From positions 4,784,264 through 4,848,263 of the forward strand of contig NZ_KB455575.1 in assembly GCF_000341735.1 (NCBI RefSeq): a stretch of 64,000 bases of DNA, given 5' to 3'. Under the pieces are notes generated by a model. The model did no database searches. It saw only the letters and a list, made by a program, of their open reading frames with translations, and was not told the origin of the DNA. A program made the position numbers and the translations under genes. Positions 1 through 8,317 of the stretch are shown one piece after another. Origin of the DNA: Methylotuvimicrobium buryatense 5G. Lineage in GTDB: Bacteria; Pseudomonadota; Gammaproteobacteria; Methylococcales; Methylomonadaceae. Every line of letters starts with the position of its first letter. The stretch's first letter is position 1.

Positions 1-453
1 CGCGACAGCGACGATGCCCTATTGGTGAATTGGTGCGAAATTGAGGTCATCGATGAACAAGGTCATATCGTTTACCGCAATGCGTTCGCCACGGATTACG
101 CATTAGGCGCGCACAATGTGGCCGATATCGTCAGCGCCGGTCGTACGCGCTGGAAGATCGAAAACGAAAATAACAACACATTGAAAACCAAGGGATATAA
201 CTTCGCGCATAACTTCGGGCACGGTAAAAAGCACCTCGCGGCCTTGTTAGCCAGCCTGATCATTCTGGCTTTTCTGGTTCATACGTTGTTGCAATGGTTC
301 GATCAATGCTATCGCTTGCTGCGTGAAGAATTGTCCAGCCGCAAGACGTTTTTTAACGATTTAAGGGCGCTCACCCGCTATTTTTGTTTTGATAGCTGGC
401 AACATTTGATGGAATTTATGCTTGATGGCTTGAATATCCCCATTCCACACTGA
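1..453 (+). CDS. DDE transposase, C-terminal fragment (5' end outside window)
   Basis: Frame 1 is open from the first base, so the TTG/GTG codons at 22-27 are internal and the true start lies to the left. The visible 150 residues contain an RTRWKIENENNNTLKTKGY block followed by HNFGHGKKHLA, the typical context of the third acidic residue (the E of IEN) in IS4-like DDE transposases, then a hydrophobic helix and a short tail. It would catalyse cut-and-paste transposition. The exact IS family is not certain. It is probably the transposase able to move the family C miniature elements described below, because their ends match the end of this element. Confidence 0.75.
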   Translation, partial: RDSDDALLVNWCEIEVIDEQGHIVYRNAFATDYALGAHNVADIVSAGRTRWKIENENNNTLKTKGYNFAHNFGHGKKHLAALLASLIILAFLVHTLLQWFDQCYRLLREELSSRKTFFNDLRALTRYFCFDSWQHLMEFMLDGLNIPIPH

Positions 454-491
454 GAGCTCTTATGGTTATCTGCTTAAATTGAGAATTGCTG
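1..491 (+). mobile_element. 3' end of an insertion sequence (left part outside window)
   Basis: The element enters from the left edge and carries the C-terminal part of a DDE transposase (1-453). Its right terminal inverted repeat appears to be 471-491, which read in reverse complement matches the left end of the short repeats at 62365 and 16603 (19 of 21 positions against the former). If those repeats mark the boundary, the element ends at 491 and the duplicated target would be AGTTAATAC at 492-500. The other end lies outside the window, so completeness cannot be judged. Confidence 0.7.
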
Positions 492-771
492 AGTTAATAC
501 CGTATTGAAGAAATCCATGAGTGTACTGTTATAGAGGATATGAACCGGTCTCGGAAAATATTGAAAAGGTTTCTCGAATTGTGACAACACGGGTTTTTTT
601 CAATCCGGTTATCTGTAATCATGCTGAGCAAGGAAAAATATAATAAAAAAAATTAACCGACCGAAGATCCAAGCGTTCTTAGGGTGGTTTAAAAATGTCG
701 AATGGAATCGTTGGCTCTTAACAAAAACAGAATTGGGCACTATCGATCGATAACCCAAGGAGAGGTTAAAA
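454..771. other. Gap between insertion sequence and flp pilin gene
   Basis: Bases 454-491 are the non-coding tail and inverted repeat of the insertion sequence. The remainder up to the pilin gene is AT-rich and would hold the flp promoter, but I see no confident -35/-10 pair or activator site. A clear Shine-Dalgarno sequence (AAGGAGAGG, 759-767) precedes the pilin start. Confidence 0.5.
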
Positions 772-969
772 ATGAACATTCAATTTAAACAATGGTGGGG
801 CGAGTTTCTTCGAGACGAAGAAGGTGCGAGCGGTATCGAATATGCGCTGATTGCCGCGATGGTTGCGGTTGCGTTGGTTGCATTCGTCCCCGGCATCAGC
901 AGTGCCGTAAGATCAATTTTTGGAGAAATTCAAGACGTATTGACTACTAGTGCTGGTGCTGGTGGGTGA
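772..969 (+). CDS. flp: Flp/Fap-type class IVb pilin
   Basis: This 65-residue prepilin is the structural subunit of the Tad pilus. The charged leader (residues 1-18) ends in Gly18, followed by ASGIEY, which places Glu and Tyr at mature positions 5 and 6, the hallmark of Flp pilins. A hydrophobic stretch, ALIAAMVAVALVAFV, forms the pilin helix. The length is typical for the family. The start is supported by the ribosome binding site AAGGAGAGG a few bases upstream. It is the first gene of the Tad locus, directly followed by the prepilin peptidase that would cleave it. Confidence 0.93.
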   Translation: MNIQFKQWWGEFLRDEEGASGIEYALIAAMVAVALVAFVPGISSAVRSIFGEIQDVLTTSAGAGG

Positions 970-1036
970 GCTAGTTCGTCGTTTTCGGCCGTGTTGAATT
1001 GATGCACGCAACCAGGTTTGGTCGTGGATTCACAGC

Positions 1037-1564
1037 ATGAACCTATTAGCGGCGGCGTCGGTGCCGATTTGGATTTTAGGTGTGTGGGTTGTCGTTTGCG
1101 GCCTGTATGATCTTGTTCGACGCCGCCTACCCAATAAACTGACGCTCGGCGCACACTTGGCGGCGCTGGCCGCTTATGCGGTAATCGGGGAAGGTTGGCT
1201 GGGGTTGACTTTTATGTCGGCTTTGGCCGGCTGGGCCTTGGCGCTGGCCATGACCATGCCCGGCTATGTGTTCAAAAAACTCGGTGCGGGCGATGTCAAA
1301 TTATTTGCCGCGATGGGCTTGCTCGGCGGCGTCGATGCGGTACTGATTACTTTTGTCGTGGCGGGGTTGCTGTCAGGCGTAACAGTCATCTTGTGGCTGA
1401 CGGCCTACCGCTGGTCGTTTTTGTTGGTGCGCTTGGGTATTTCCCTTGCCGGGGTGCCGGAACCGAAAGGCAGATTCCTGCCGTTCGGTGCGGCACTGGC
1501 GGCAGGTTTCCTTGTGGCATTGTTTGCCGTCGCTTCCGGATTTTCGCTGTCGCTGCGCGGTTGA
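1037..1564 (+). CDS. cpaA: Prepilin peptidase, A24 family (TadV/CpaA)
   Basis: This 175-residue inner-membrane aspartic protease removes the leader of Flp, TadE and TadG-like prepilins. It has several membrane helices. The two catalytic aspartates are visible: Asp25 in the YDLVRRRLPN motif and Asp86 in GAGDVKL, the GxGD signature. The short length, without the N-terminal methylase domain of PilD, is typical of the Tad-specific CpaA/TadV type. It follows flp and precedes tadE by 25 bases. Confidence 0.92.
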   Translation: MNLLAAASVPIWILGVWVVVCGLYDLVRRRLPNKLTLGAHLAALAAYAVIGEGWLGLTFMSALAGWALALAMTMPGYVFKKLGAGDVKLFAAMGLLGGVDAVLITFVVAGLLSGVTVILWLTAYRWSFLLVRLGISLAGVPEPKGRFLPFGAALAAGFLVALFAVASGFSLSLRG

Positions 1565-1589
1565 GCGGCTTCAACATAAAGGACTGGTC

Positions 1590-2096
1590 ATGAGACAGGT
1601 AGCGAGTCCTATCGGAGATACCAACATCAAACCTCCTTCCGGCCGCTTGCGCGGCCAACGCGGCGCGGCGGCGATCGAGGCGGCGCTGCTGTTCGTCATT
1701 TTTTTCACGCTGTTTTACGCGATCGTCAGTTATTCGATTCCGATGATGATGATGCAGGTCTTCAATCACGCGGCGTCCGCCGGTGCCCGGGCGGGTGTTG
1801 CGGTGGAGCGGAGTTATTTCGACGATGAAGAAAATGCCGAAGCCGCCTATCTCACTGGCGTCGAAGCGAGGGTGCGCGATGTCGTCGAAGCGTTTCTGGA
1901 TGATACCCTGCTGCCGTCCGCGCGCGCGAATGCCGATGTGAATCTCACATGGGACAATGATATCTTGATCGTGACCGTTAGATATGCCGGTTATCGAGCC
2001 AATCCGCTGGTGCCGATCTTGCGTTTTCCGGTCATCGGCGATGTGCCGAGAGTGCCCGACGATCTGATCGGCCGGGCCGCCGTGCAGGTTTTCTAA
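1590..2096 (+). CDS. tadE: TadE-like pseudopilin
   Basis: The open frame extends upstream to 1446, but the ATG at 1590 with AAGGA just before it gives a 168-residue protein beginning with a short basic leader. The motif RGAAAIEAALLFVIFF (residues about 25-40) is the TadE-type prepilin cleavage and transmembrane segment, with Glu at mature position 5. The remainder is the periplasmic TadE domain. It is a minor pseudopilin of the Tad apparatus, presumably processed by the upstream CpaA. Confidence 0.88.
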   Translation: MRQVASPIGDTNIKPPSGRLRGQRGAAAIEAALLFVIFFTLFYAIVSYSIPMMMMQVFNHAASAGARAGVAVERSYFDDEENAEAAYLTGVEARVRDVVEAFLDDTLLPSARANADVNLTWDNDILIVTVRYAGYRANPLVPILRFPVIGDVPRVPDDLIGRAAVQVF

Positions 2097-2693
2097 GCAA
2101 AAAATTCGCCACGCGCTTCCTGAGAACCCGAAGACGTAGGATGGGTAGAAGCGAAGCGGAAACCCATCATGGGACTATTCTCAGCACCCTTTTATATTTT
2201 CATGGCAATAAAGAGACCTGATTAGCAAGATGCTTCAGCTTGCTGAAGCCAATTGTCCGAGCAGTGGCCAGTCGTAGCCACTTCTGCGGGACGGGTTATT
2301 TAACCCGTCCCCAACGTTTCGGTTTGCCCTAAACATTTCGGCTAACTTCGGCCAAAGTCAAAACGTTTAGGACGGGGTTGCAAACCCCGTCCTGCTAGGG
2401 ATATGCTGGTTTTTGGCCTTTAGCTGAAGAAACTTGCTAATCAGGTAAAGAGATACCTTTCGTATTTCGAATTTCGGCGATGCTTAAGGAGGCGCGGGAG
2501 CGATCGGTAAAGTTTTACCCGCATGGATGCTGACATAGAGCCTACATGGGCGTATTCACGGCGTCTTTTGTCGATCACCCCGGTGCCGAATTTTGATCTA
2601 CGCTGGGTATAAAGTACGCGGGTTAATGTCGTAGAATAGGTGCCCGGCAAATTTTCCGTTTACAATGAGCCGTAAAAGCAAGCAGGAGTCGTC
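2097..2693. other. Repeat-filled gap between tadE and cpaB
   Basis: About 600 bases interrupt the Tad operon. They hold a GTAGGATGGGTAGAAGCG-type palindrome (2136-2175), a double-hairpin repeat (about 2288-2398) of an ACGGGTTATTTAACCCGTCC stem and a GACGGGGTTGCAAACCCCGTC stem, and a reverse-oriented family A element (2453-2611). Related double hairpins occur at 11449-11540, 28952-29060 and 39291-39382. I see no gene. Confidence 0.7.
2453..2611 (-). repeat. Family A miniature element, copy A1
   Basis: An imperfect palindrome of about 160 bp with ends TACC...GGTA, read in reverse. It contains the shared core (reverse of ACGCCGTRAAYNCRTCCATG) and the GCATGGATGC stem. The ends are diverged, so this looks like an old copy. 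Confidence 0.75.
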
Positions 2694-3698
2694 ATGAACA
2701 GTACGGTGTTACGGGTATTGGCAATTTTATTGGCAATCGGAGCCGTTGCTATCGGTTATCTCGGCTATAAAGCCAGCCAGACTCCAGCGAAACCCGAACC
2801 GGCAGTTGTGGAGCAAGTTCAGCCGAAAGGCGAGGAAGTGGTTTTTGCGGCGAGGGATATTCCGGCCGGTCAGGTTATCGCCGAGGCGGATTTAACCACT
2901 GCAGTCGTGCCGACGCGTCCGGTGCGCTCTTTTGCATCGGCGGCCGAGTTAACCGGACGTAAAACCAGAGTCGATATTGCCGCCGGCGAAATGCTGCTCG
3001 GCAGTCATTTTCCAACGTATAGCCAATTGGCGCTGGCTCTGCGGCCCGGAGAGCGCGCGCTTGCCGTCAAAGTGGATGAGGTGATCGGTGCCGGAGGATT
3101 CATCGAACCCGGCGATCATGTCGATGTGTTGCTTTATTTGCGTAGCGACCGGGAAGTCGGCAACGATAGCTCGGCGCAAGTCGTATTGTCGGATGTGCGC
3201 GTGCTGGCTTTCGGCAATATGTTGAGCTTGCCGGAGCAAAGTGTGGATGAGGAGGATGCTCGGTCGAGCGGAAAGGATCAGGCCAAAGCTAAGGATGGCG
3301 CTAGTAAACCTGCATCGACGCGGCAAAAAAAGGACGTGGAACCCACCGGCAAAAAAAGTAAAACGGCCGTGCTGGCGATTGGTGAAACCGATACCTCGAC
3401 GCTGATGCTGGCCGAATCCGGCGGTAGAATTCGGCTTGCCTTGCGAGGGCCCGAAGAAAGCGTTTCGCCGGTCGACGAAGAGGCTTTATTGCAAGCCGGT
3501 TTGTCGATTCCCCAACCGGAAGCCGCTTTGGATGAAAGGTATCAAGTGCTATTGAAAGATCTCGTTCGACGCGGGCGTCATGGTGAATACGAGGAGATGG
3601 GCAAAACGTATGAAAGCGAGGCAAAAGCCGATATAGTCATTCATAGGGGTAATACTCAAAGAGGCTACTCAACGCAAACTTTATCCTATCCGCCTTAG
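2694..3698 (+). CDS. cpaB: Flp pilus assembly protein CpaB/RcpC (SAF domain)
   Basis: This 334-residue periplasmic protein has an N-terminal membrane anchor or signal (VLAILLAIGAVAIGYLGY), then a SAF-type domain beginning EEVVFAARDIPAGQVIAEADL and a CpaB domain with GFIEPGDHVDVLLYL. CpaB is thought to work with the secretin CpaC at the outer membrane. It is longer than usual because of a lysine- and aspartate-rich low-complexity insert at about residues 185-225. The ATG is supported by AGGAG eight bases upstream. Confidence 0.9.
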   Translation: MNSTVLRVLAILLAIGAVAIGYLGYKASQTPAKPEPAVVEQVQPKGEEVVFAARDIPAGQVIAEADLTTAVVPTRPVRSFASAAELTGRKTRVDIAAGEMLLGSHFPTYSQLALALRPGERALAVKVDEVIGAGGFIEPGDHVDVLLYLRSDREVGNDSSAQVVLSDVRVLAFGNMLSLPEQSVDEEDARSSGKDQAKAKDGASKPASTRQKKDVEPTGKKSKTAVLAIGETDTSTLMLAESGGRIRLALRGPEESVSPVDEEALLQAGLSIPQPEAALDERYQVLLKDLVRRGRHGEYEEMGKTYESEAKADIVIHRGNTQRGYSTQTLSYPP

Positions 3699-3734
3699 AT
3701 TCAAATGTAGACCGAGGGAGGCGACGTAATTATT

Positions 3735-3874
3735 TATACCCATCGTAGATCAAAATTCGGCACCGAGGTGTTCGTCAAAGGACGCCGTGAATGTCGATTT
3801 TGCAGGAGCAAAAATCGACCAAACACCCCGGCGCCTCCTCGGGCACTGCCTAAATTTGAAGTACGAAAGGTATA
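3735..3874 (+). repeat. Family A miniature element, copy A2 (internally shortened)
   Basis: It has both family A ends (TATACCCATCGTAG at the left, GCGAAAGG-like TATA at the right), but the central stem is shortened and replaced by GTCGATTTTGCAGGAGCAA-type sequence, giving 140 bp. Confidence 0.75.
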
Positions 3875-4171
3875 CGCCCCCTATCAATCCCACGCAGACC
3901 GCTCGCCGTTATACACAAGTATAAATATACCTATTCTGCAAAAAGTATCGACCGAGCGCTAAATGGTTGTGTTGTCCGGAAAGGCTATTGGTGTTTGAGC
4001 GTTAACGGCTCCGATAGTCGCGACGAAGGCGTCGCTCCCACAGAGAGCGGCGGACGCTCTGTGGGAGCGATCCCCTGATCGCGATTTCGAGGCCGAGAGA
4101 GTTAAGTCACAATAAATGGTATCGAGGTCTCATTGGCTAAGATTGCAAAAGGGTGATTTTTGACTTATGTA

Positions 4172-4307
4172 TACCCATCGTAGATCAAAATTCGGCTCCG
4201 GAGTGTCCGTCAAAGGGCGCCCCATGACTATCGTTTGCAGGATAAAAAATCGACCTAACACCCCGGTGCTTCCTCAGACACTGCTGAAATTTGAAGTGCG
4301 AAAGGTA
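4172..4307 (+). mobile_element. Family A miniature element A3 inserted in repeat E with TA duplication
   Basis: Uninterrupted copies of repeat E at about 19459-19480 and 29309-29330 read GACTTATGTATAACGATGAG. Here the same sequence is split after GACTTATGTA and resumes as TATAACGATGAG. The 136-bp element TACCC...GGTA is therefore flanked by duplicated TA (4170-4171 and 4308-4309). This is direct evidence that family A moves by insertion at TA, the target used by IS630/Tc1-mariner-type transposases and by Correia-like elements. Confidence 0.85.
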
Positions 4308-4441
4308 TATAACGATGAGCGCAGAGCTTGGGAACGATAATTGCCGGGGGACTAAAAAATACGGAGGGAGAGACATGCTACCCTTAGCACGCTTGATCAA
4401 TAATAATAACTAAATTTTAAAGAGCGAATTACCGATTACCA

Positions 4442-5791
4442 ATGAATATATTGAAAGTTATATTAGCCGTGCTGCTTTTGGCGATAGGAGACGTTTCGGC
4501 TGCGGCTAAACTGAGCATCGATCTCGAGGTGGGCAAGCAGTGGCGCGCGCCTTCCGATAGAGCGATCAAGCGAGCCGCTATCGGTAATGACGAGATTGCC
4601 GATTTACAAGTCGAAGGCAATCTGTTGTTGGTGATGGGAAAAAAGCCCGGCAAAACGGATTTAATGGTGTGGTACGGTGATGACGCCGAACAACCGAGTC
4701 TGCAGGTCGAATTGTTGGTCGTGGCGTCGGCCGATTTGAAGCAACGCGCGGTTAGCCGGCTTGATAATGCCGATTTTCAAGTGCGGGAGGCCGGCGATAA
4801 ACTTGGCTTATCGGGCGGTAGCCGCTCATTGGAAGATCACGCCCAAGTGCGCCAGGCTCTGGATACGAAAAGCGATGCAGCGATCGACGCCAGTGTGCTG
4901 GATTTCGAGACACAGGTGCAAATCGATATCAAGATCGTCGAAGTCAGCCGCAGACGCTTGCAGAACGCCGGCCTGTTTCTCGGCAAGAATACGGCCAACA
5001 CGACGCTGGCCTTGTCCACGCCGGGCAATATGACCGGCGTTCAATCCGCCGGCGAAGGCGCTTTATCTTTGTTGAGCAGCGGTTTTTTTCCGCATGCCCA
5101 GGCCTTCAATTTTCTCTACGGGAATGCTACCGAAGGCATACTCGGTGTGGTATCCGTTCTCGAAAACAACGGTTTCGCTTATACATTGGCCGAGCCCTCG
5201 TTAATGGCGATGAGCGGGCAAAGCGCTAATTTTTTGGCGGGCGGTGAATTTCCTATTCCCGTTCCCCAAGGTGGCGCTCAGTCTGGCAGTAATACCATTG
5301 AATTCAAGGAGTTTGGGGTGCGTGTGTCGTTGACGCCGACTGTGCTGGATCGAAACCGTATCGCTTTAAAAGTCGCCCCCGAAGTCAGTGAGCTGGATTT
5401 TACCGCCGCTATTCAAAGCGGCGGCGTCGCGGTGCCGGCCTTGCGCGTCCGCCGAACCGATACCAGTATTTCGTTGGGCGACGGCGAGAGCTTCGTGATC
5501 AGCGGCTTGGTCAGCCAGAATACCATCGGCAGCGTCGATAAATTCCCATGGTTAGGTGATATTCCGGTTCTCGGCGCATTTTTTCGGTCCACACATATTG
5601 ATCGCAACGATAGGGAGCTAATTATGGTGGTAACTCCGCATGTGGTGCAGCCGCTCGCGAAGGGCGCCGATTTGCCGCCGATGCCGGGCGAACGCTTCCG
5701 GAAATACGACCCTAATTTCTTCGAGGTATTTTTTAAAGAAACCGGAGAATTTAAAACTAAAACACCAGCACGCTCTGGATTTTCGGATTGA
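4442..5791 (+). CDS. cpaC: Tad pilus secretin CpaC/RcpA
   Basis: This 449-residue outer-membrane secretin forms the channel for the Flp pilus. A signal peptide (residues about 1-20, ending VSAAA) is followed by an N-terminal BON/POTRA-like domain and the C-terminal secretin domain (about 240-410). In the latter, ALRVRRTDTSISLGDGESFVISGL and the WLGDIPVLGAFF motif are visible; the second is highly characteristic of type II/III secretins. It is followed by cpaE with 3 bases between the stop and the next start. The length is normal for RcpA/CpaC. Confidence 0.93.
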   Translation: MNILKVILAVLLLAIGDVSAAAKLSIDLEVGKQWRAPSDRAIKRAAIGNDEIADLQVEGNLLLVMGKKPGKTDLMVWYGDDAEQPSLQVELLVVASADLKQRAVSRLDNADFQVREAGDKLGLSGGSRSLEDHAQVRQALDTKSDAAIDASVLDFETQVQIDIKIVEVSRRRLQNAGLFLGKNTANTTLALSTPGNMTGVQSAGEGALSLLSSGFFPHAQAFNFLYGNATEGILGVVSVLENNGFAYTLAEPSLMAMSGQSANFLAGGEFPIPVPQGGAQSGSNTIEFKEFGVRVSLTPTVLDRNRIALKVAPEVSELDFTAAIQSGGVAVPALRVRRTDTSISLGDGESFVISGLVSQNTIGSVDKFPWLGDIPVLGAFFRSTHIDRNDRELIMVVTPHVVQPLAKGADLPPMPGERFRKYDPNFFEVFFKETGEFKTKTPARSGFSD

Positions 5792-5794
5792 CCT

Positions 5795-7015
5795 ATGGCT
5801 GCTATTCGCAAACAAAGTTTCATTGCCGTTACCAACGATCAGGATCATATCCGCTGGCTGAATACGGTTTTCAAGGACGAAGGAGAGGTGGTTGTCGCCG
5901 ATTCGCCATCCTTGGAGCGTGTGCGTCAAATTCTCGACTTGACCGGAGCTCAGGTCGTGTTCGTGTTATTGCATGCTCAATCTCACCGACAGGACGCGGC
6001 GCTAATAGAAGGCTTGGTGGCTTTTAAACCCATGCTCTCTGTTATCGCGATGGCGGAACAGGCCGATAACGAACTGATACTTTCGGCAATGCGCTCAGGC
6101 GCGCGCGATTTCATTTTGACCCTGAGCCGGCCCGGTGAAGTGATCAATTTGGTCAAGCGCTTGGCAAGTCGAGCGCCCGCACCCAATATCCCGACCGAAT
6201 CGGTCGGCGCGATCACGGCGTTGGTTAGCGCCCGGCCCGGTTCCGACACGCCGATGCTCGCATTGCATCTGGCCTTGGCGATGCAGGGGGAGCGCACCGA
6301 ACGCAATGCCTTGTTGATCGATCTCGGTAATCCGGCCGGAGACACCTTGACCTATCTCGGGCTAGCTTCGCCATACAGTTTCATCGACGCGGTGCGCAGT
6401 CTGCGCCGGCTGGATTCGATGCTGATCGATAGCGCGTTCGCCAAGCATGAAAGCGGGCTAAGTTTGTTGGCCTTACCGGAGGAACAAGGCGCGATGAGCG
6501 AGATTACTTCGGCCGATATCTATGTATTGCTCGGCATGTTACGCCGATATTTTCCTCGTATCGTGATCAATCTGGGCGGAGTGCCGCGGTCGGATTTTCT
6601 ATATCTGTTGCTGAGCAATGCCGATAATACGCTGGTCGTGGTCGAACAGAGCGTCCCGAGTTGTAAGCAAAATATGCAGTTGGTGAAAAAAATGATCGAA
6701 CATAAAATTCCGATGGATTCGGTCGAGTTGGTCGTCGACCGCTATTTGCCGCAATTGCCGCCCGATGCCGAGAGTCTGTCCCGAGGCTTTGGCTTGCCCT
6801 TGCAGGCTACCTTGCCGCCTTCGGGAATGGCGCGCCTGGCGATGATGAATTCCGGGGATAGTTTGTTTAAATGCGCGCCTCGCGACCCTTACACGTTGGC
6901 GATAAAAAAACTGGCGAAAAGAATCGTCAGTCGCGATAAAGTCGATGAGGTGCGAAAGCCCTATAAGGACAGGGGGTTTTTCAAGAACATATTGGCGCGG
7001 TTTGGCGCTAGCTAG
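5795..7015 (+). CDS. cpaE: TadZ/CpaE-like pilus localisation protein
   Basis: A 406-residue MinD/ParA-superfamily protein with an N-terminal receiver-like domain (about 1-125) and a C-terminal ATPase fold (about 130-400). Family members place the Tad machinery at the pole. The P-loop region reads ALVSARPGSDTPMLALHLALA, so the usual KGGxGK(S/T) residues are missing, as in atypical TadZ proteins, while LLIDLG and VINLGG keep the later strands of the fold. Its position between secretin and ATPase genes is standard for tad loci. Confidence 0.88.
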   Translation: MAAIRKQSFIAVTNDQDHIRWLNTVFKDEGEVVVADSPSLERVRQILDLTGAQVVFVLLHAQSHRQDAALIEGLVAFKPMLSVIAMAEQADNELILSAMRSGARDFILTLSRPGEVINLVKRLASRAPAPNIPTESVGAITALVSARPGSDTPMLALHLALAMQGERTERNALLIDLGNPAGDTLTYLGLASPYSFIDAVRSLRRLDSMLIDSAFAKHESGLSLLALPEEQGAMSEITSADIYVLLGMLRRYFPRIVINLGGVPRSDFLYLLLSNADNTLVVVEQSVPSCKQNMQLVKKMIEHKIPMDSVELVVDRYLPQLPPDAESLSRGFGLPLQATLPPSGMARLAMMNSGDSLFKCAPRDPYTLAIKKLAKRIVSRDKVDEVRKPYKDRGFFKNILARFGAS

Positions 7016-7030
7016 GTAGGACTATCAGGC

Positions 7031-8317
7031 ATGCCTTTCAAATATCCTCTCAATGACTACAGTTTAAAGCATACCGAGACCTATCAGGATCTCAAATACA
7101 GTTTGCATCGTTATTTGATCGATTGCGTCGAAGATGATGGCGTGCCGCTTAATGATTGGTCGCGCGAGCAAATTCGCGGATATGTTTTCGATCATGTGTC
7201 GCGTTACGCCGGACAACGGCAAATTGCCGTGACCAGTTACGATCTCGACGACCTGACCGAAGATATGATTAGCGAGCTAACCGGGTTCGGACCGCTCGAG
7301 TCGTTGCTGGTCGACGACAAGATCAGCGATATTATGGTCAATGGCGCGAAGAATATTTTTCTCGAGCGTAATGGCCTAGTTGAAAAGGCGGATTTGCGGT
7401 TTATCGACGACGATCATGTATTGCGCGTCATTCGCCGAATCATCGCGCCGCTCGGGCGTCGTCTGGACGAGTCGAGCCCTATGGTCGACGCCCGCCTGCC
7501 CGACGGCAGCCGGGTTAATGCGATCATTCCGCCATTGGCGATAGACGGCCCTTGTCTTTCGGTGCGTAAGTTTCGGAAAGACCCATTACGCGATTCGGAT
7601 TTATTGGTATACGGTTCGATCAATGAAGCGATGCTGGAATTGCTGCGCAAGGCGGTGACTTACCGTTGCAATATTTTGATCAGCGGCGGTACCGGCACCG
7701 GTAAGACGACCCTGTTGAATATTCTGAGCCGGTTCATCGATGTCAATGAAAGGATAGTCACAATCGAGGACGCCGCTGAATTGCAGTTGGGCCACAGTCA
7801 TGTGGTGCGCCTGGAAACGCGTCCGCCCAATGTGGAAGGCGAGGGCGAAGTCAAAGCGCGCGATTTGGTGCGCAATGCCTTGCGGATGCGTCCCGATCGC
7901 ATCATTCTGGGCGAGGTTCGCGGCGAAGAGGTATTGGACGTGCTGCAAGCAATGAATACCGGGCACGACGGTTCGATGAGCACCGTGCATGCCAATAGCG
8001 CCAGGGATGCCCTTGTCCGGCTGGAAATGTTGTCGGCCTTGGCGAATTTTCAAGGTGGGATAGAAATTCTTCGGCAAATGATTGCCTGCGCAATCGATAT
8101 CATCGTGCAAATTACCCGTTTTTCCGACGGCACGCGCCGTATCACATCGATAACCGAAGTTGGGGATTTGCGTGACGGGCAGATCATGCTCAACGAATTG
8201 TTCGGTTACGACCGGCTTCGTAAGTGTTTTACCGTGATCAACAGCCGCCCCTCCGGGCAGAAGTTCGAAGCCGATTCCGGCGCGGTTTACTCCGAGGGAG
8301 GAGGAAATTTTGCTTAG
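7031..8317 (+). CDS. cpaF: Tad pilus assembly ATPase CpaF/TadA
   Basis: A 428-residue type II/IV secretion ATPase that powers Flp pilus assembly at the inner membrane. The Walker A motif SGGTGTGKTTLLN (about residues 218-230), the acidic LGEVRGEEVLDVLQAMNTGHDGS Walker B/His-box region and the arginine-rich MRPDRIILGE stretch are intact. The N-terminal domain GPLESLLVDDKISDIMVNG is typical of CpaF. The stop overlaps the start of tadB by 8 bases, suggesting translational coupling. Confidence 0.95.
   Translation: MPFKYPLNDYSLKHTETYQDLKYSLHRYLIDCVEDDGVPLNDWSREQIRGYVFDHVSRYAGQRQIAVTSYDLDDLTEDMISELTGFGPLESLLVDDKISDIMVNGAKNIFLERNGLVEKADLRFIDDDHVLRVIRRIIAPLGRRLDESSPMVDARLPDGSRVNAIIPPLAIDGPCLSVRKFRKDPLRDSDLLVYGSINEAMLELLRKAVTYRCNILISGGTGTGKTTLLNILSRFIDVNERIVTIEDAAELQLGHSHVVRLETRPPNVEGEGEVKARDLVRNALRMRPDRIILGEVRGEEVLDVLQAMNTGHDGSMSTVHANSARDALVRLEMLSALANFQGGIEILRQMIACAIDIIVQITRFSDGTRRITSITEVGDLRDGQIMLNELFGYDRLRKCFTVINSRPSGQKFEADSGAVYSEGGGNFA

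Larger units (their letters stand above)
3699..4441. other. Repeat-filled gap between cpaB and cpaC
   Basis: The gap contains family A element A2 (3735-3874), a TGTGGGAGCGA...TCGCGATTTCG hairpin repeat (about 4015-4089; relatives at 11558-11588, 19000-19029 and 29170-29242), and a copy of a further repeat called E here (about 4100-4171 continuing at 4310-4345) that is split by family A element A3. No gene is evident. Confidence 0.7.
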
